Positions 15,081 to 26,453 of a DNA stretch of 64,000 nt are shown one piece after another. The position numbers and the translations under genes were made by a program. A model generated the notes under the pieces. It saw nothing but the letters and a program-made list of their open reading frames with translations, made no database searches and was not told the origin of the DNA. Positions within the stretch are counted from its first letter, which is position 1, and every line of letters begins with the position of its first letter. Source of the stretch: Artocarpus heterophyllus (Eukaryota > Streptophyta > Magnoliopsida > Rosales > Moraceae); NCBI GenBank assembly GCA_025403435.1, contig CM046337.1, positions 503,501 through 567,500 on the forward strand, read 5' to 3'.

Positions 15081-17209
15081 TGTAATATCTCGAAATTAAT
15101 TAAGTGATATTAAAATATAAAATAGTAGATTAATGTGTCATAATGAATATTTTAAACTTAATTTGATCATGTTATTCTTGATTATTTTAATAATTTTAAT
15201 TACACTTAATTATTTTTAATTGTTATTTTGAATATTTGAAACAAAACAATTTGTCAGAAGTCAAATATATCATGTTTTACAAAATCGTGGGCGGCATACG
15301 ATTTTCGTACAGTAAAATCGCATACTTTTTCTCTCCATTTATACCTCTTACTCTCCCTCTCTCCTTCACTCTCGCTCACTCTCCCTCTCACACTCGTCTC
15401 TCTCTTTCTCTCCCATTTTCCCCCAAAATCTTTAAGTTAAACCGAGCCCCAAGCTTCGGTTTAGTAGATTGGAGGCTCGAGAACGTGATTGAACAACCGA
15501 AAATGCGATTTAAAGCTTCGATTTAAGGATAGTTTTTGAATTTCAAACATTTTCAACTTTTCTATTTTTTCTTGTATTTTAAAATTTAAGCTTATTTTAA
15601 CTTAAAAAACCTTTGATCTAAGTCAGGGAGACTTAGAACAACTAGAATCTAAGCTTTGTTTGAAGAAAAATGAATTCGAATCAAGATTTTTCATTTTCCT
15701 CCCCTTTTTCTTCGTTTTTAGATTTTCTTAGATTTTGTATGTAAATCTTGTTTAAATAAGTTTAAAAGTGTTCTACTATGTTTTTCTATCATCTATAATT
15801 GATTTTCATGCCTGAGAATTGAGTAAAACAGGTTGAAATGAAGATTTGAACATGGGGTGGCCGAGAACCCGTGCCTGAAAAATTCTAAAATGTTTCCAGA
15901 TCGGTAGGCCGGATTCATAAGTCTGGTAGGCCGAACTTGAAAAAGTTTGGCCTACCGGACCTGGTCTTCCGGCAGGCCGAACAGTACATTTCAACCAATC
16001 GAACCAGGATGACCGGCAGGCCGACCGGTCATTATGAGATTTTGTGATTTTTTATCCGTTTTTACTGTTTTGAACCATGATTGAAATTTTAACTTTATAA
16101 AATAATTTTATAAATACGAATAGCCCACTAGGATACCATGAAATAGTTTAGCAATGTAGAATATCTTAAACTATATACTGATAGACCTAGTTTTATTTAA
16201 GGTAATTCGTGGTTTTGCAGAGCTAACGTATAGCGGACCAGGATTATGGTGTGAGACATATGCACAAGTACTGAGGTAGGACTTCTACCCCATTTTCTTT
16301 GGTAACCCAGTTTCAAATGATTTTGGGCTTAAAAAGGGTTTTTATCAAAATGTTTTTAACGGTTGATTGGAAAAAGGAATTTTATCGGTTATTTTATAAA
16401 CCGTGAATTGAAGTGAACTTCATAATGAACCCCATAATGAATGTAAATGAAAATACCAGGTAAATAAGTTTTAAATGATAATAGAAATGAATATAAGGGC
16501 ATGATACCATATCAGAGATCGGGTCGTGTAGCGTGCGACCTTGAGGACAGGTTTTGAAACTAAACTGGGCCACTACGGTGGTGTTATACGTATGGTTTGC
16601 CCAGGAAAAGAAAAAGGTATTCTTTTTGGTCGACCAATTAATTGTTTTGGGTAAGACTGATTTTGCTTAATTTTATCTATTCAAGTCTTTTTTTAAAATA
16701 ATTTCTTAAATAATGAAATTCCCTTTTAAAATTAAATGTTTCCTAAATTATAGGCCTACTGAGCCTTTCACTCACATTTTATTTGTTTTCAAACCTTTCC
16801 CCACCTAGGTGGTTATTAGCTTAGGTTCGGAGAAGAATCTACATACAGGACACAGGAGCAATAGAAGAACCCTGTATGTTATTTAAATTATAAAATCAAG
16901 GCATGTACTATTCTAACTCTCTTACTTTACTCGCACTGTGGTTGTGATATAATATTGTCAGTACTATATATGTGCACAAGATGTGGGTCAGTGTGACCCA
17001 TTCTCGTTTCTTTTTATTTCTTTATCACTTTCTTATTGCTCCCATGATATTCCTATTTATTTAATTATTATAAATGCTTGTCTTAAAAAGGTTTTAAAAT
17101 TTTCACATTTTCATAATCAATTCAAATACTTAAACCCATATTTTAATTAAATTTTCATTAATTAACTTAAATAACCTGCCGCGTCACCCCCGTATATCGG
17201 GGCGTGACA
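15081..17209 (+). repeat. Solo LTR of a chromovirus-like element with target-site duplication
   Basis: The 2129-base repeat begins TGTAATATCTCG and ends GGGGCGTGACA. It is flanked by the identical five bases GATAA at 15076-15080 and 17210-17214, the target-site duplication length of Ty3/gypsy elements. No internal retroelement sequence is attached, so it is a solo LTR left by recombination between two LTRs. Its 3' end has the same CCCCC...GGGGCG arrangement as the right-edge chromovirus LTR read on its own sense strand, which gives a plus orientation here. A pyrimidine-rich block with a TATA-like sequence lies near 15330-15420. Confidence 0.9.
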
Positions 17210-17214
17210 GATAA

Positions 17215-17940
17215 TGAGAGCAATCTCTTGGCAGCCTTCATCACATGCTCAAATTCAACTCCCATATCGAAATTTTGATTTTAAAACAAGTAAGTTTGCA
17301 TTATCATCAAGGCCGTCCTGGACGTCAAACTATGCAATTGTGGTGATGTTTAACGAACTCTGTGACTCAACTAATATAAGAAATAAACAATGTAACCTGG
17401 CTTTTTTGAAACCTAGGGCTCTTGAATGGACATAATTTATTATAAGGGCCGATTTTATGTTATACTTATGGTTTTGGATATTAAAGACCTTGATCTGATC
17501 AAGATGGAACCAATTTTATATTATGGAATCAGAAGGAGGTTTGTTATTGGTTCAACGAAATAACTTATGGAAGAACAGTTATTGGCTCCTGCCATATCAC
17601 GAAATTGTCAAGTTTCATGTGTTTCGAGGTGAACATCAATAATAAAACACTCGTAAGGCTGAAGAGTTTGGGACATAAGGCTTTGTTCTTCGGCCGTCAA
17701 GGTCTCTGGCGATACAGCAGGGTACTGTAAATCCGATTGCACATGCTTCAACATAATACCTTTAAGATTGAAAAAGGCCACCCATCTATGGATCCAACAA
17801 AGCTTTTGATAATGCTGTTTAGTCATACATCTACCAAATTAGCAATTTCAAAAGATGATCGATTATATATTTTGACTTATTTAGATCATAGTATGTTTAT
17901 TTTATTATATAGTTAAAGTGTCCTGTTATCTGAACCTCTT
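17215..17940. other. Spacer right of the solo LTR, no gene recognised
   Basis: This interval continues the sequence that the LTR interrupted. It holds two short ORFs (17214-17435 on the plus strand, 17608-17826 on the minus strand) with no domain I can recognise. I see no repeat structure. Confidence 0.3.
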
Positions 17941-17944
17941 ATCT

Positions 17945-19260
17945 AGTTCCTCTAAAAGCGAGCGAGATATGATTGTGTGGCCCCTCCCCTAGTTTTTATA
18001 CATTATTATGAGAGCATAATTTTTTTTCCCTCTCCCGCTTAGCCCTATTTCTCTTTGTGGTATTTTAGTGATAAGTTTAGTAGTAAGTGGAGACTCTTAT
18101 GTTCTTTCTTCCTTCCATAAAGGTATTTCACTAGGGTCATAGTATAAGCTAGAGATACTCTCAGCCAGTGGACTCTGCCTTTGTCTCTGCCAAACTAGTG
18201 TGCAATGCTCCATTGCTTAGTTTAGTACCTTCACTCTTGTATTGTTGTAACAATGCTTTACCCTTAAATGTTCACTTCTATAACTGTGTTTTTAAGAGAG
18301 TAACAATGTTTTAGTCTACTAATTAACAGTTCTAAACAAAGACTAAATCACAAATGAATCGCTTATTTTCTTAAAATCTTCACGAACCAAACCGCTAAGT
18401 TGTGTTCCTTTTCTTTTGTTGAATTTTAGGACGGTCTAGGTAGTTTCTTGCACAGATTATTTTGGGTGGTCGTGTTAGTGGTGTTCACCCCAAACCGATA
18501 TATATATATATATATATATATATTCTATTTTTTAATTTTCTATATAGGTTAATTTTTATTGGTTATTAAAGAGGTTCTACGCATATAAATAAGGATGTTG
18601 GTTGGAGGAAAGATCTATCTACACAAGTGACAAACTTTAATTTAAATTTAAAATTAAGGATGTTGGTTGGAGGAGAGATCTATCAACACATGACAAACTT
18701 TAATCCAAGTTTAAAATTTAATTGTGTTGTTTTATTAGTTGTATTTTTTAATCTTTAATTTAGTTGTTTGTTTGTAACTTGTAATTCGTAGACATGAACA
18801 AAATTTAGTTGGCGGACTTTAATTTATGTTATTGTGACTCTTTAGTTTGATTGTTGGTTTATATTAAAAGTTTGAATAATGAACTCTTAGACATTTTATA
18901 ATTTTTTGTCAAATACAATTTTCTTTTTCCATAAACAAATACTGAAAGTTTTTTTCCCTTAATTTCAAACTGCATAAACCAATTCACCTATATATAGCTT
19001 ATAAGTAATTTGATTTGATTTGAATTTTATCCAAAATACCAAATCGGTCAAATTGTCCAAAAATAAAATTTATTTTTGGTTTGGTTAATGACTTAAAGGA
19101 AAAACCGCCCAAACCGGTTGCAAACACCTCTAAATCTGATTGCGAATGACATGTTGTTAGAACTAACCCACTGCAAGCACGATTAAAAACAACAAACATG
19201 TCCATCATTTAAACACAAAAGAGTTTTAATTTTAAACGGCATAACAAATACGACTTTATA
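17945..19260 (+). repeat. Decayed, deleted copy of parts of the RABD1-RABA2A block
   Basis: Three segments match the Rab region in the same order and orientation. About 17955-18280 resembles 6970-7400 (RABD1 intron 4), sharing for example ATATGATT, AGTGTGCAATG and CCATTGCTT. Then 18285-18375 closely matches 11790-11895 (RABA2A intron), including AGTTCTAAACAAAGACTAAA. Finally 19130-19250 resembles 12640-12740 (RABA2A upstream). No Rab exon remains. Bases 18375-19130 have no counterpart, apart from a local tandem repeat. The first segment could also be a dispersed repeat, but the collinear order of three pieces favours an old segmental duplication followed by deletions. Confidence 0.6.
18591..18719. 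repeat. Two-copy tandem repeat, about 65 bp unit
   Basis: Units at 18591-18655 and 18656-18719 both begin AAGGATGTTGGTTGGAGGA and continue with AGATCTATC and GACAAACTTTAAT. They differ at a few positions. The repeat sits in the part of the decayed Rab copy that has no counterpart in the intact block. Confidence 0.8.
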
Positions 19261-19330
19261 AGAATTGGTATTATTATTTGAATATATCCTATTTTCGCGA
19301 GATTTGGGAATGTAAACTTCATCATATAAA

Positions 19331-19845
19331 AGGAAAAATTCATTTTATGATATTGTGTTTTATCGAAATATGAGTTGGTATCCTCTTTTTTGAAAAAAAT
19401 TATGTTGATAACTCAACCTTTTAGAAAATATTTTTTTCGTATATCGAAGCCATTTTTTGAAATACGAAAAGACAAAATATATTTTTTATAAAATATAATT
19501 AATTGACCAAAATTTTGAGTAAAAAAATAAAAATTATTATGCTTGTAACCAAACACCCAAATATCCAGATTCTTAAATGGTATCGTTTTCTTTAAGAAGG
19601 CGTGGTTGCATGTATAATAGTTATAAAATTTTTTTAACTCAAAATTTCAGTCAAATAATTATATTTTATAAAAAAGAAGACTTTCGTTTTTCCATATCTT
19701 AAAAAAAGACTCTTAAGTATTAAAAAATATTTTTTAAAAAATTGAGATATCGACATTAAACTTTTTTAAAAAAACATACTAAACTCATATCTCGTGTTCC
19801 TTATAACACAAGTAATAACACAAGTAGTAAAATGAAATTTTCCCT
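19331..19845. mobile_element. Foldback MITE, copy A
   Basis: The two ends are inverted repeats of each other over roughly 90 bases: the left end AGGAAAAATTCATTTTA pairs with a right end reading TAAAATGAAATTTTCCCT. The A+T-rich interior also has inverted symmetry around a central part near 19550. A second copy with the same ends and middle lies at 25375-25857. There is no transposase, so it is a non-autonomous foldback element. Target-site duplications are not clear by eye. Confidence 0.65.
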
Positions 19846-20016
19846 TCCATAAAAGCCGCTAAACAACATTCTTTCTCCCAGTTTTGATGCTCTAACCGTT
19901 CAAATTACCATGCAAGCGGAACCACAAAACAGTTGAAAAAGTTCGGAAAAACTACTAAAGAAACATGAAACGACAGCAAAGTGACATTTCCACATTCCAT
20001 GTTGGATCATATTCCA

Positions 20017-20115
20017 AGCCCAGCCCACTAAATGATGCTATTAGGCTCAAATTGCAACCCGAAACCCGACCCTAAATCCAAGCATATGGCTTGTGTAGGA
20101 GAATACAAAACCCTA
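20017..20115 (+). promoter_or_regulatory. Site II elements and telo-box upstream of eEF1B-gamma
   Basis: Two overlapping AGCCCA motifs (20017-20022 and 20022-20027, TGGGCT on the other strand) are site II elements, and AAACCCTA at 20108-20115 is a telo-box. This pair is a known signature of plant promoters for ribosomal proteins and translation factors, where it drives expression in dividing cells. They lie 260-360 bases before the start codon, so they are near the probable transcription start. Binding is inferred from the motifs only. Confidence 0.6.
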
Positions 20116-20373
20116 GCTTAGCGTCCCTTTTTCTCTGCGTCACTTTGGCTCACTCATTTCGCTGCGCTTCTCGGAAGAACGAAGCTCAAACTTCTCTACA
20201 AGTCTTTTTCTTCTCTCTTCGACATTTCTACTTTTCTTAGTCTCCTTGCTAAGTTTTGCACTTTCTATGTATTAAAAGAAATCCTTTTTTTTTTTTGTAT
20301 TCTTAATTTGTGAAGTTTTTGATTCTTATGTGGTCAGATCTGAAACCAGAGCGAAACGTTTTTCCGTGAAGCC

Positions 20374-23034
20374 ATGGCTTTGGTGAGTTCTCTATTTTTT
20401 TTAATTTGAATCTATGGATCTTCTCACGTTATCACATACCGATTGCAGTACTTTTTGTTAAGTTTGCTCTTTTTCTCTCTCCCTTTTTTTTTTTTTTTTT
20501 TTAATTGGGTTCAGGATTCGTTTCTTTGCGTTCAAATAGTCTTTTTTATTGTTGAGAATTGTTTCATTTTGTGTTCATGTTGAAATTTATTTTTATGCTG
20601 CTTAATATATTTTATGCTAATTAAATTCGGTTTCAACTGGTGGTTAGGTTTTTTTTTTTTCCGAAGGAAATTCGTTTCCTTCATTCTTTTAGTGGATTAG
20701 TATTGGGGTTTCATTGTCATGCCTTCATACAGATGTTTCCCTTTCTTCCAAAATCTGCCGAATTCGTGCACTTTGGGATTGACATGTACAATCACCAGAG
20801 TTAGCTCAAGCTTTATTATCTCTCTTTGTTATTGGTAAAATTATTTGGTTTTGGACCCCAAAGCAAACATAGTATTATTACTAGTATTAGTACCGCACTG
20901 CACAGCTCTAACCTTCAAATTTTCACCAAGTTTGTTCAAATTTGATTACTTTTTTTGTTCTGGCATGAAGTGGGGTATATAATCTATTATCCTACTACAG
21001 ATTTCTCCTTTATTTTTACACTGATTTTTATTCAAAAAAATTTGGGGTATTAAACATTTAAGAGATTGGGGTGATTTCGTCTACTTTCATCGCTTGCTTC
21101 TTTACATTTTTTGGTCATTGTTCTATGTTAATTGACTTGCTCCATATACTTTTTTTAGGTCTTGCATGCAGGGAAAACAAACAAGAATGCTGCTAAGACA
21201 CTGATTGTTGCGGAGTACATTGGTGTGAAAGTTGAGTTGGTTGAGAATTTTGAGATGGGTGTCACCAACAAAACTCCTGAATTTATCAAGATGAACCCTA
21301 TTGGGAAGGTAGGCCAGACTTTGAAATCTTCTGTATCACAGACAAAGTTGTATTTTGTTTAAGCCAGCCTTTTAATGAAGCTTATGCTATCCTCTTAAGG
21401 TTCCTGTGTTGGAAACCCCTGATGGGCCCATCTTTGAGAGCAATGCCATCGCACGTTATGGTAAGTTTACATGAAATCTCTTTTGTTTGTTTCTATTATC
21501 TTTTTCTAATTATGGGGGTGGGATTTTTTTTTTTTTTTTTGGGAGGGAATTATGGGGTGGGATTTAATGGTTGCTTATTTGCTGTTGCAGTTACCCGTTT
21601 GAAGGCTGATCACTCTCTCTATGGCTCTTCTTTGATTGATTATGTAAACCGTCGTCTTTCTTTTATTTTTTATTTTTTATTACGTAATCTTCTTTTGGGT
21701 ATAGATTTGTTGTTTTCCCTATCCCTGTTTTCCTGGTTCAAACTTTAAATATGTGAAAAATAAAAAAAGCTTGCTATTCTTAATGTTATATTTTTCTTAA
21801 TCTACAGGGCCACGTTGAGCAGTGGATCGACTTTGCTACACTGGAAATTGATGCTAACCTTATCAGTTGGATTTTACCAAGAATTGGACGAACTCCATAC
21901 CTTCCTCCGGTAAGTGGAAATTTCTGTTGTTATTTTGCTATTTAACCTTTTATTTTCCATAACTAGTAACTATTTTAGATTACCACAGTATTGCAAAGAT
22001 ACTATCATTGATCTGGTTTCTACATTTTTCATGAAGGCCGAGGAAGCTGTGATCTCGGCTTTGAAGAGAGGGCTTGCTGCCTTGAACTCTTACCTTGCTT
22101 CCAACACATTCTTGGTTGGGCATTCTGTGACACTGGCTGACATAGTCTTGACATGCAATTTGTACTTTGGGTTCTCCCGGCTTATGACAAAGGGCTTCAC
22201 TTCAGAGTTCCCTCATGTTGAAAGATACTTCTGGACCTTGGTTAATCAACCAAACTTCAAGAAGGTATTGGGTGAGGTCAAGCAGACCGAATCTGTTCCC
22301 GCTCCTGTTCATTCTGGAAAGAAGCCCGCCCAGCCTAAAGAAACTCCCAAGCCCAAACCCAAGGAAGAGCCAAAAAAAGAAGCTAAGAAAGAGCCAGCGA
22401 AGCCAGCCAAACCAGAAGGCGAGGAAGAGGAAGAGGCGCCAAAGCCCAAACCAAAGAATCCTCTTGATTTGCTGCCACCAAGCAAGATGATTTTGGACGA
22501 GTGGAAGAGGCTCTACTCGAACACGAAAACTAACTTCAGAGAGGTTGCAATTAAAGGTATTCCTTCTTTTCTTGTGGCACGAGAATTATTAAAAGTCATG
22601 TCATTGATGTGGTTTTATGATTTCGTGTGTTAAATTATTTGGAATCCCATGCAGGATTCTGGGACATGTATGATCCTGAGGGATACTCTTTGTGGTTCTG
22701 TGACTACAAATACAACGAGGAGAACACCGTTTCCTTTGTGACCATGAACAAGGTCGGTGGCTTTCTTCAGCGAATGGATCTAGCTCGCAAATATGCGTTT
22801 GGAAAGATGCTAGTCATTGGCTCGGAGCCACCTTTCAAGGTGAAGGGTTTGTGGCTCTTCCGTGGGCAAGAAATTCCTCAATTTGTAATTGATGAGTGCT
22901 ACGACATGGAGCTTTACGAATGGAAGAAGGTTGACCTTTCAGATGAAGCCCAGAAGGAGCGTGTTAATCAGATGATAGAAGATGCTGAGCCTTTTGAGGG
23001 AGAGGCTCTTTTGGATGCCAAGTGCTTCAAGTGA
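20374..23034 (+). CDS. Translation elongation factor 1B subunit gamma
   Basis: The gamma subunit of eEF1B, which anchors the nucleotide-exchange subunits that recharge eEF1A with GTP in the cytosol. Seven exons: 20374-20382, 21159-21308, 21400-21460, 21591-21643, 21808-21909, 22037-22556 and 22655-23034, giving 424 residues against about 414 in Arabidopsis. Residues 1-80 form a glutathione-S-transferase-like thioredoxin fold (MNPIGKVPVLETPDGPIFES includes the cis-Pro loop). About 90-200 form the helical GST domain (SVTLADIV). A Lys/Pro/Glu-rich linker follows (GKKPAQPKE onward), then the conserved EF1G C-terminal domain (GFWDMYDPEGYSLWF to the end). The first coding exon is only nine bases long and the upstream DNA carries site II and telo-box motifs. 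Confidence 0.96.
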
Positions 23035-24184
23035 AAAATCTTGTCCCTAGCCAAAAGGGGGTGTTTTTGTGTCGGTCGTTTGTTGTTTTGTTTTGTTTTT
23101 TTTTTTTTTTTGGGGTAGAGTTTGTTTTGCTAATCCTGTTTGAGACCAAGTCTTTTAGCCTTGTGTTTTTGAGCTACAAATACAAGTCATAATCCTTTGT
23201 TTTGGCCGTTTCATTGTGGAGCATGATCTTTAGATATTTAATATAAAATGAAAAAAATTCATTCAGAAAACTATAAAATGAAAATTTTCACAAGACAAAT
23301 GCATTTTTGATGGCTTCAATTTGCAATTGAAAATTTTGGTACCTCTTTTTAATAGGGCAATTTTAGTGATGGAGATAAAAATTTTGTTTCACCGGTGTAA
23401 CGTAGGTGTGTTAGTTGTGAGGTTAATTTTTTAATGGTTTAATTTGTGACTGAAAGCTGTTTTTTATTTAAACTGTTAAATATTAGCTTATTTGGTATTA
23501 GTTGGTTTTAACTAACTTTTTAGTTAGGAATATTTAAAAGCTTTTATATGTTACAGTAAAAGCAAAAAAGTTATTACAGTGTAAAGTTTTTACATGTTAT
23601 AATGTTTATAGTTATAAACAATAGTTTTAACCAGCATTTTAAACACCCTTAAAATCTTAATTCAATGACTAAACTGTTAGTCTTCATTGGTGAAGTAAAA
23701 TTGTCTTCACAATTAATTATTTCTTTTTATAGAAAAAAAGATCATTCATCAATGGAGAACTAAACTTGCATTTACTACTATAAGAATTCCTTTCCTATAG
23801 GGAAAAAAAAAAGGTAATTAATCAACAGTCGCATCTCAGTTAGGAATATTCAGGAATTTTCTAGTTATTGCAACTTGCACCTTGTTGTGTTGGCCAGTTG
23901 CTTGATGTGCAAGTTTCTGAAAGCGAAGTTCAAATAAGTGTACAGCATCTTCAGGAAAAAAAAAAAAAAAAAAAGGAACACAAAGAAGCATCTTTCATCT
24001 TTGTACAAAAATCCTGTAATCTTACAGAATGGAATAAAGACAAAGAAAAAACTTTAGTTGACGTATGGTAAATTTGTCTAAGAAAAAAACATGCAATAGT
24101 GAATGAGAGAAACGACAATAAAAAATGTAAAACGACTGAATTGCATATGATTTGCGATAATTAACAAATAGTGACATGTATATA

Positions 24185-24226
<42 letters not shown>

Positions 24227-25374
24227 AATAGAAGCTGTTGCTATTGTAAAAAAAAAGTGTACGATACAATAATAGTTTCTATAGGAGAGAATTTTTGCAA
24301 CTAAATAAACCCCTCATCTTTATTAAAAGCATAAGTTGTTGAATAATAGGAATATGTATTCAATTCCTTAAATGCATGGCAAAACTAAACTTCTAAAAAA
24401 ACAACGATAAAAAGCTAGATACATCTAACAATAACAATTCACACTCTTTATAAAAGAAATAAAAGTCTTCATAGCTTAGACGATTGTCAATGTATCAGAC
24501 TCTATAAAATGAAGATTTATATTAATAGAGACTAAACATTCTTTAAGATGATGCAGCCATCACAAAACTTGAGAACAAAAATAATTTTTAATAAGTATGA
24601 GAATAAAATAATATCGTTGAAAATATTGAAAATTTAAAATTTAAAACTTATCTTGTAACTGCTTCGACAGCAAAGCTCCCCTTTTCTTAGCAATTTCGTC
24701 TCTAATTGATCTGATGGAAAAGATATTGTAATAACTCTCTTTATAAAAAAAACTGAAATACCATTAAAAGTCTGACAAAAAGAGACTCTAAAACTCTCAT
24801 AAAAAAGACTTACCATAATAAGATGGAGTTATATAAGAACCATAGCCTTCATCCTTACTGGTTTAAAGAAAAAAAAAATTGAAAACTTAAAATTTGAAAC
24901 CATCTTCAGCTTAATGCCACGTGCTTTACAAGAGAAATCACATGCTAATGAGTATGAGAGTAAAATAACAAGTAGTGACATAATGTTTGCAAGAAAAAAT
25001 AAATAAATAACTAACTAAATAGATAAATAAAAGAAAATTACCAGCATTGTGATTTTTTGTGATTTCCATTACTGGATCTTTTTTTTTTGCAAAGGATACA
25101 TTTAGAACCGCTGTATCATTTGGATTTGGGACTAACATCCCAAAACTGTAATTTTCTTTTTGAAGGGACAAAAATGTAACTTTATTATCAAAACAAAAAT
25201 TATTTGCGAAGTATGAAATATCTGCAAAACAATAAGGTTTTTTCTTTCAATTAAAAAACACCAAGGTTTTTTTCTGGTAACAGATAATGATAAAAATTTT
25301 TAAGTTATTTGGCAAATATCTGCATGCAATGAATGAGTAAATTGTTGTTGTTGTTTTTTTTTTTTTTTTTTTTT

Positions 25375-25857
25375 GGAGAAAATTTCATTTTAATACCCTA
25401 TGTTATATTGAAATATAAGTTTGGTATTCTTTGTTTTGAAAAATTTCATGCCGGTAGCTCGACCTATTAAAAAATATTCTTTTAGTACCTCGTAGCCTTT
25501 TTTTGGACACAAAAAGACACAATTACACTTTTTATAAAACATAATCAATTGACCGAAATTTTGAATGAAAAAATTGAAAATTATTATGTCTACAACCAAA
25601 CACCCATACAAAATCCCTCAAAAAAACATTGAGATTTATTCGCGAAAATACCTTTTAAAATTTTGTTTACTCAAAATTTCGATCAACTTATTATATTTTA
25701 CAAAAGTATAATTTTGTCTTTACGTATCCCAAAAAGGGCTCTAAAATACTAAAAAAGATTTTATAAAAAGTTGAGGTACCAACATGAAAATTTTCAAAAC
25801 AGAAGGTACTAAACTCATATTTCAATATAACACAGGATATTAAAATAAAATTTTTCT
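25375..25857. mobile_element. Foldback MITE, copy B
   Basis: The left end (AAAATTTCATTTTAATA, then GTTATATTGAAATATAAG) is inverted at the right end (CATATTTCAATATAAC, then TATTAAAATAAAATTTTT), over some 80-90 bases with few mismatches. The core, with TTTTTATAAAACATAATC and CAACCAAACACCCA, is shared with copy A at 19331-19845. No coding capacity is present. It follows a long poly-T run. Confidence 0.7.
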
Positions 25858-25945
25858 TATTTTTTAATTATTGAATTTATTAATCACTCCTTTACCGCAT
25901 TTGTGTTTGGTAAAATTTACAAATTTTAAACACAACAGACATAGA

Positions 25946-26091
25946 GGTGTTTGGCTAAGGGTGGTATGAACCACAAACTCAGTTATGAACAGTATAAAGC
26001 TCTCACATGCTATAATAAAAAGAAAAGTTGCTACAGTATAAAGCTCTCATATGCTACAGTAAAAAAGGTTCCCACCACTAGCCAAACACCC
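25946..26091. mobile_element. Short MITE with GGTGTTTGGCTA terminal repeats
   Basis: The 146-base element starts GGTGTTTGGCTA and ends TAGCCAAACACC, a perfect 12-base inverted repeat that extends imperfectly to the neighbouring GGTGG/CCACC. The interior contains two copies of CTACAGTATAAAGCTCTCA-like sequence. The G-rich GTGTTTGG end is common in plant hAT-type or similar MITEs. The superfamily is not certain. Confidence 0.65.
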
Positions 26092-26346
26092 TAATAACTT
26101 TCATGCGAGCCTACAAAAAATTCCAAGAAGATTTTGGAAAAGTTGGGACAGAACACGAATAAAACTAACTGAGGTGGCAACAAATAGAAAATATAGGGGA
26201 TTCGAGAGCAATTCTGCAAAAAGGGTTGGTACTATTGTTTAATTTCTGAAAAAAAGGGAGGCTTTTAAACCTGAAAAAACAGTGTCGTTCGTTGCTGCCA
26301 GAGAGCGATTTCTCCCAACGCAGGTTTATGCACAAACCATTTAGAT

Positions 26347-26379
<33 letters not shown>

Positions 26380-26453
26380 TATATATTGAGAGAGAGAGAG
26401 AGAGAGAGTGAGAGAGAGATTCTAAAAGTTTTTAGAGAGTTAAAATAGGAGAG

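Larger units (their letters stand above)
23035..26453. other. Intergenic DNA with MITEs and microsatellites
   Basis: After the eEF1B-gamma 3' UTR (a T-run near 23095-23115) no gene is visible. Bases 23455-23640 resemble a diverged MITE, with ACAGTAAAA and AAGCTTTTATATGTTACAG as in 25946-26091. A TA microsatellite lies at 24188-24222 and a CATA/TA/GA compound microsatellite at about 26348-26420, just before the next gene. Short ORFs here run through simple repeats and are not genes. Confidence 0.5.
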
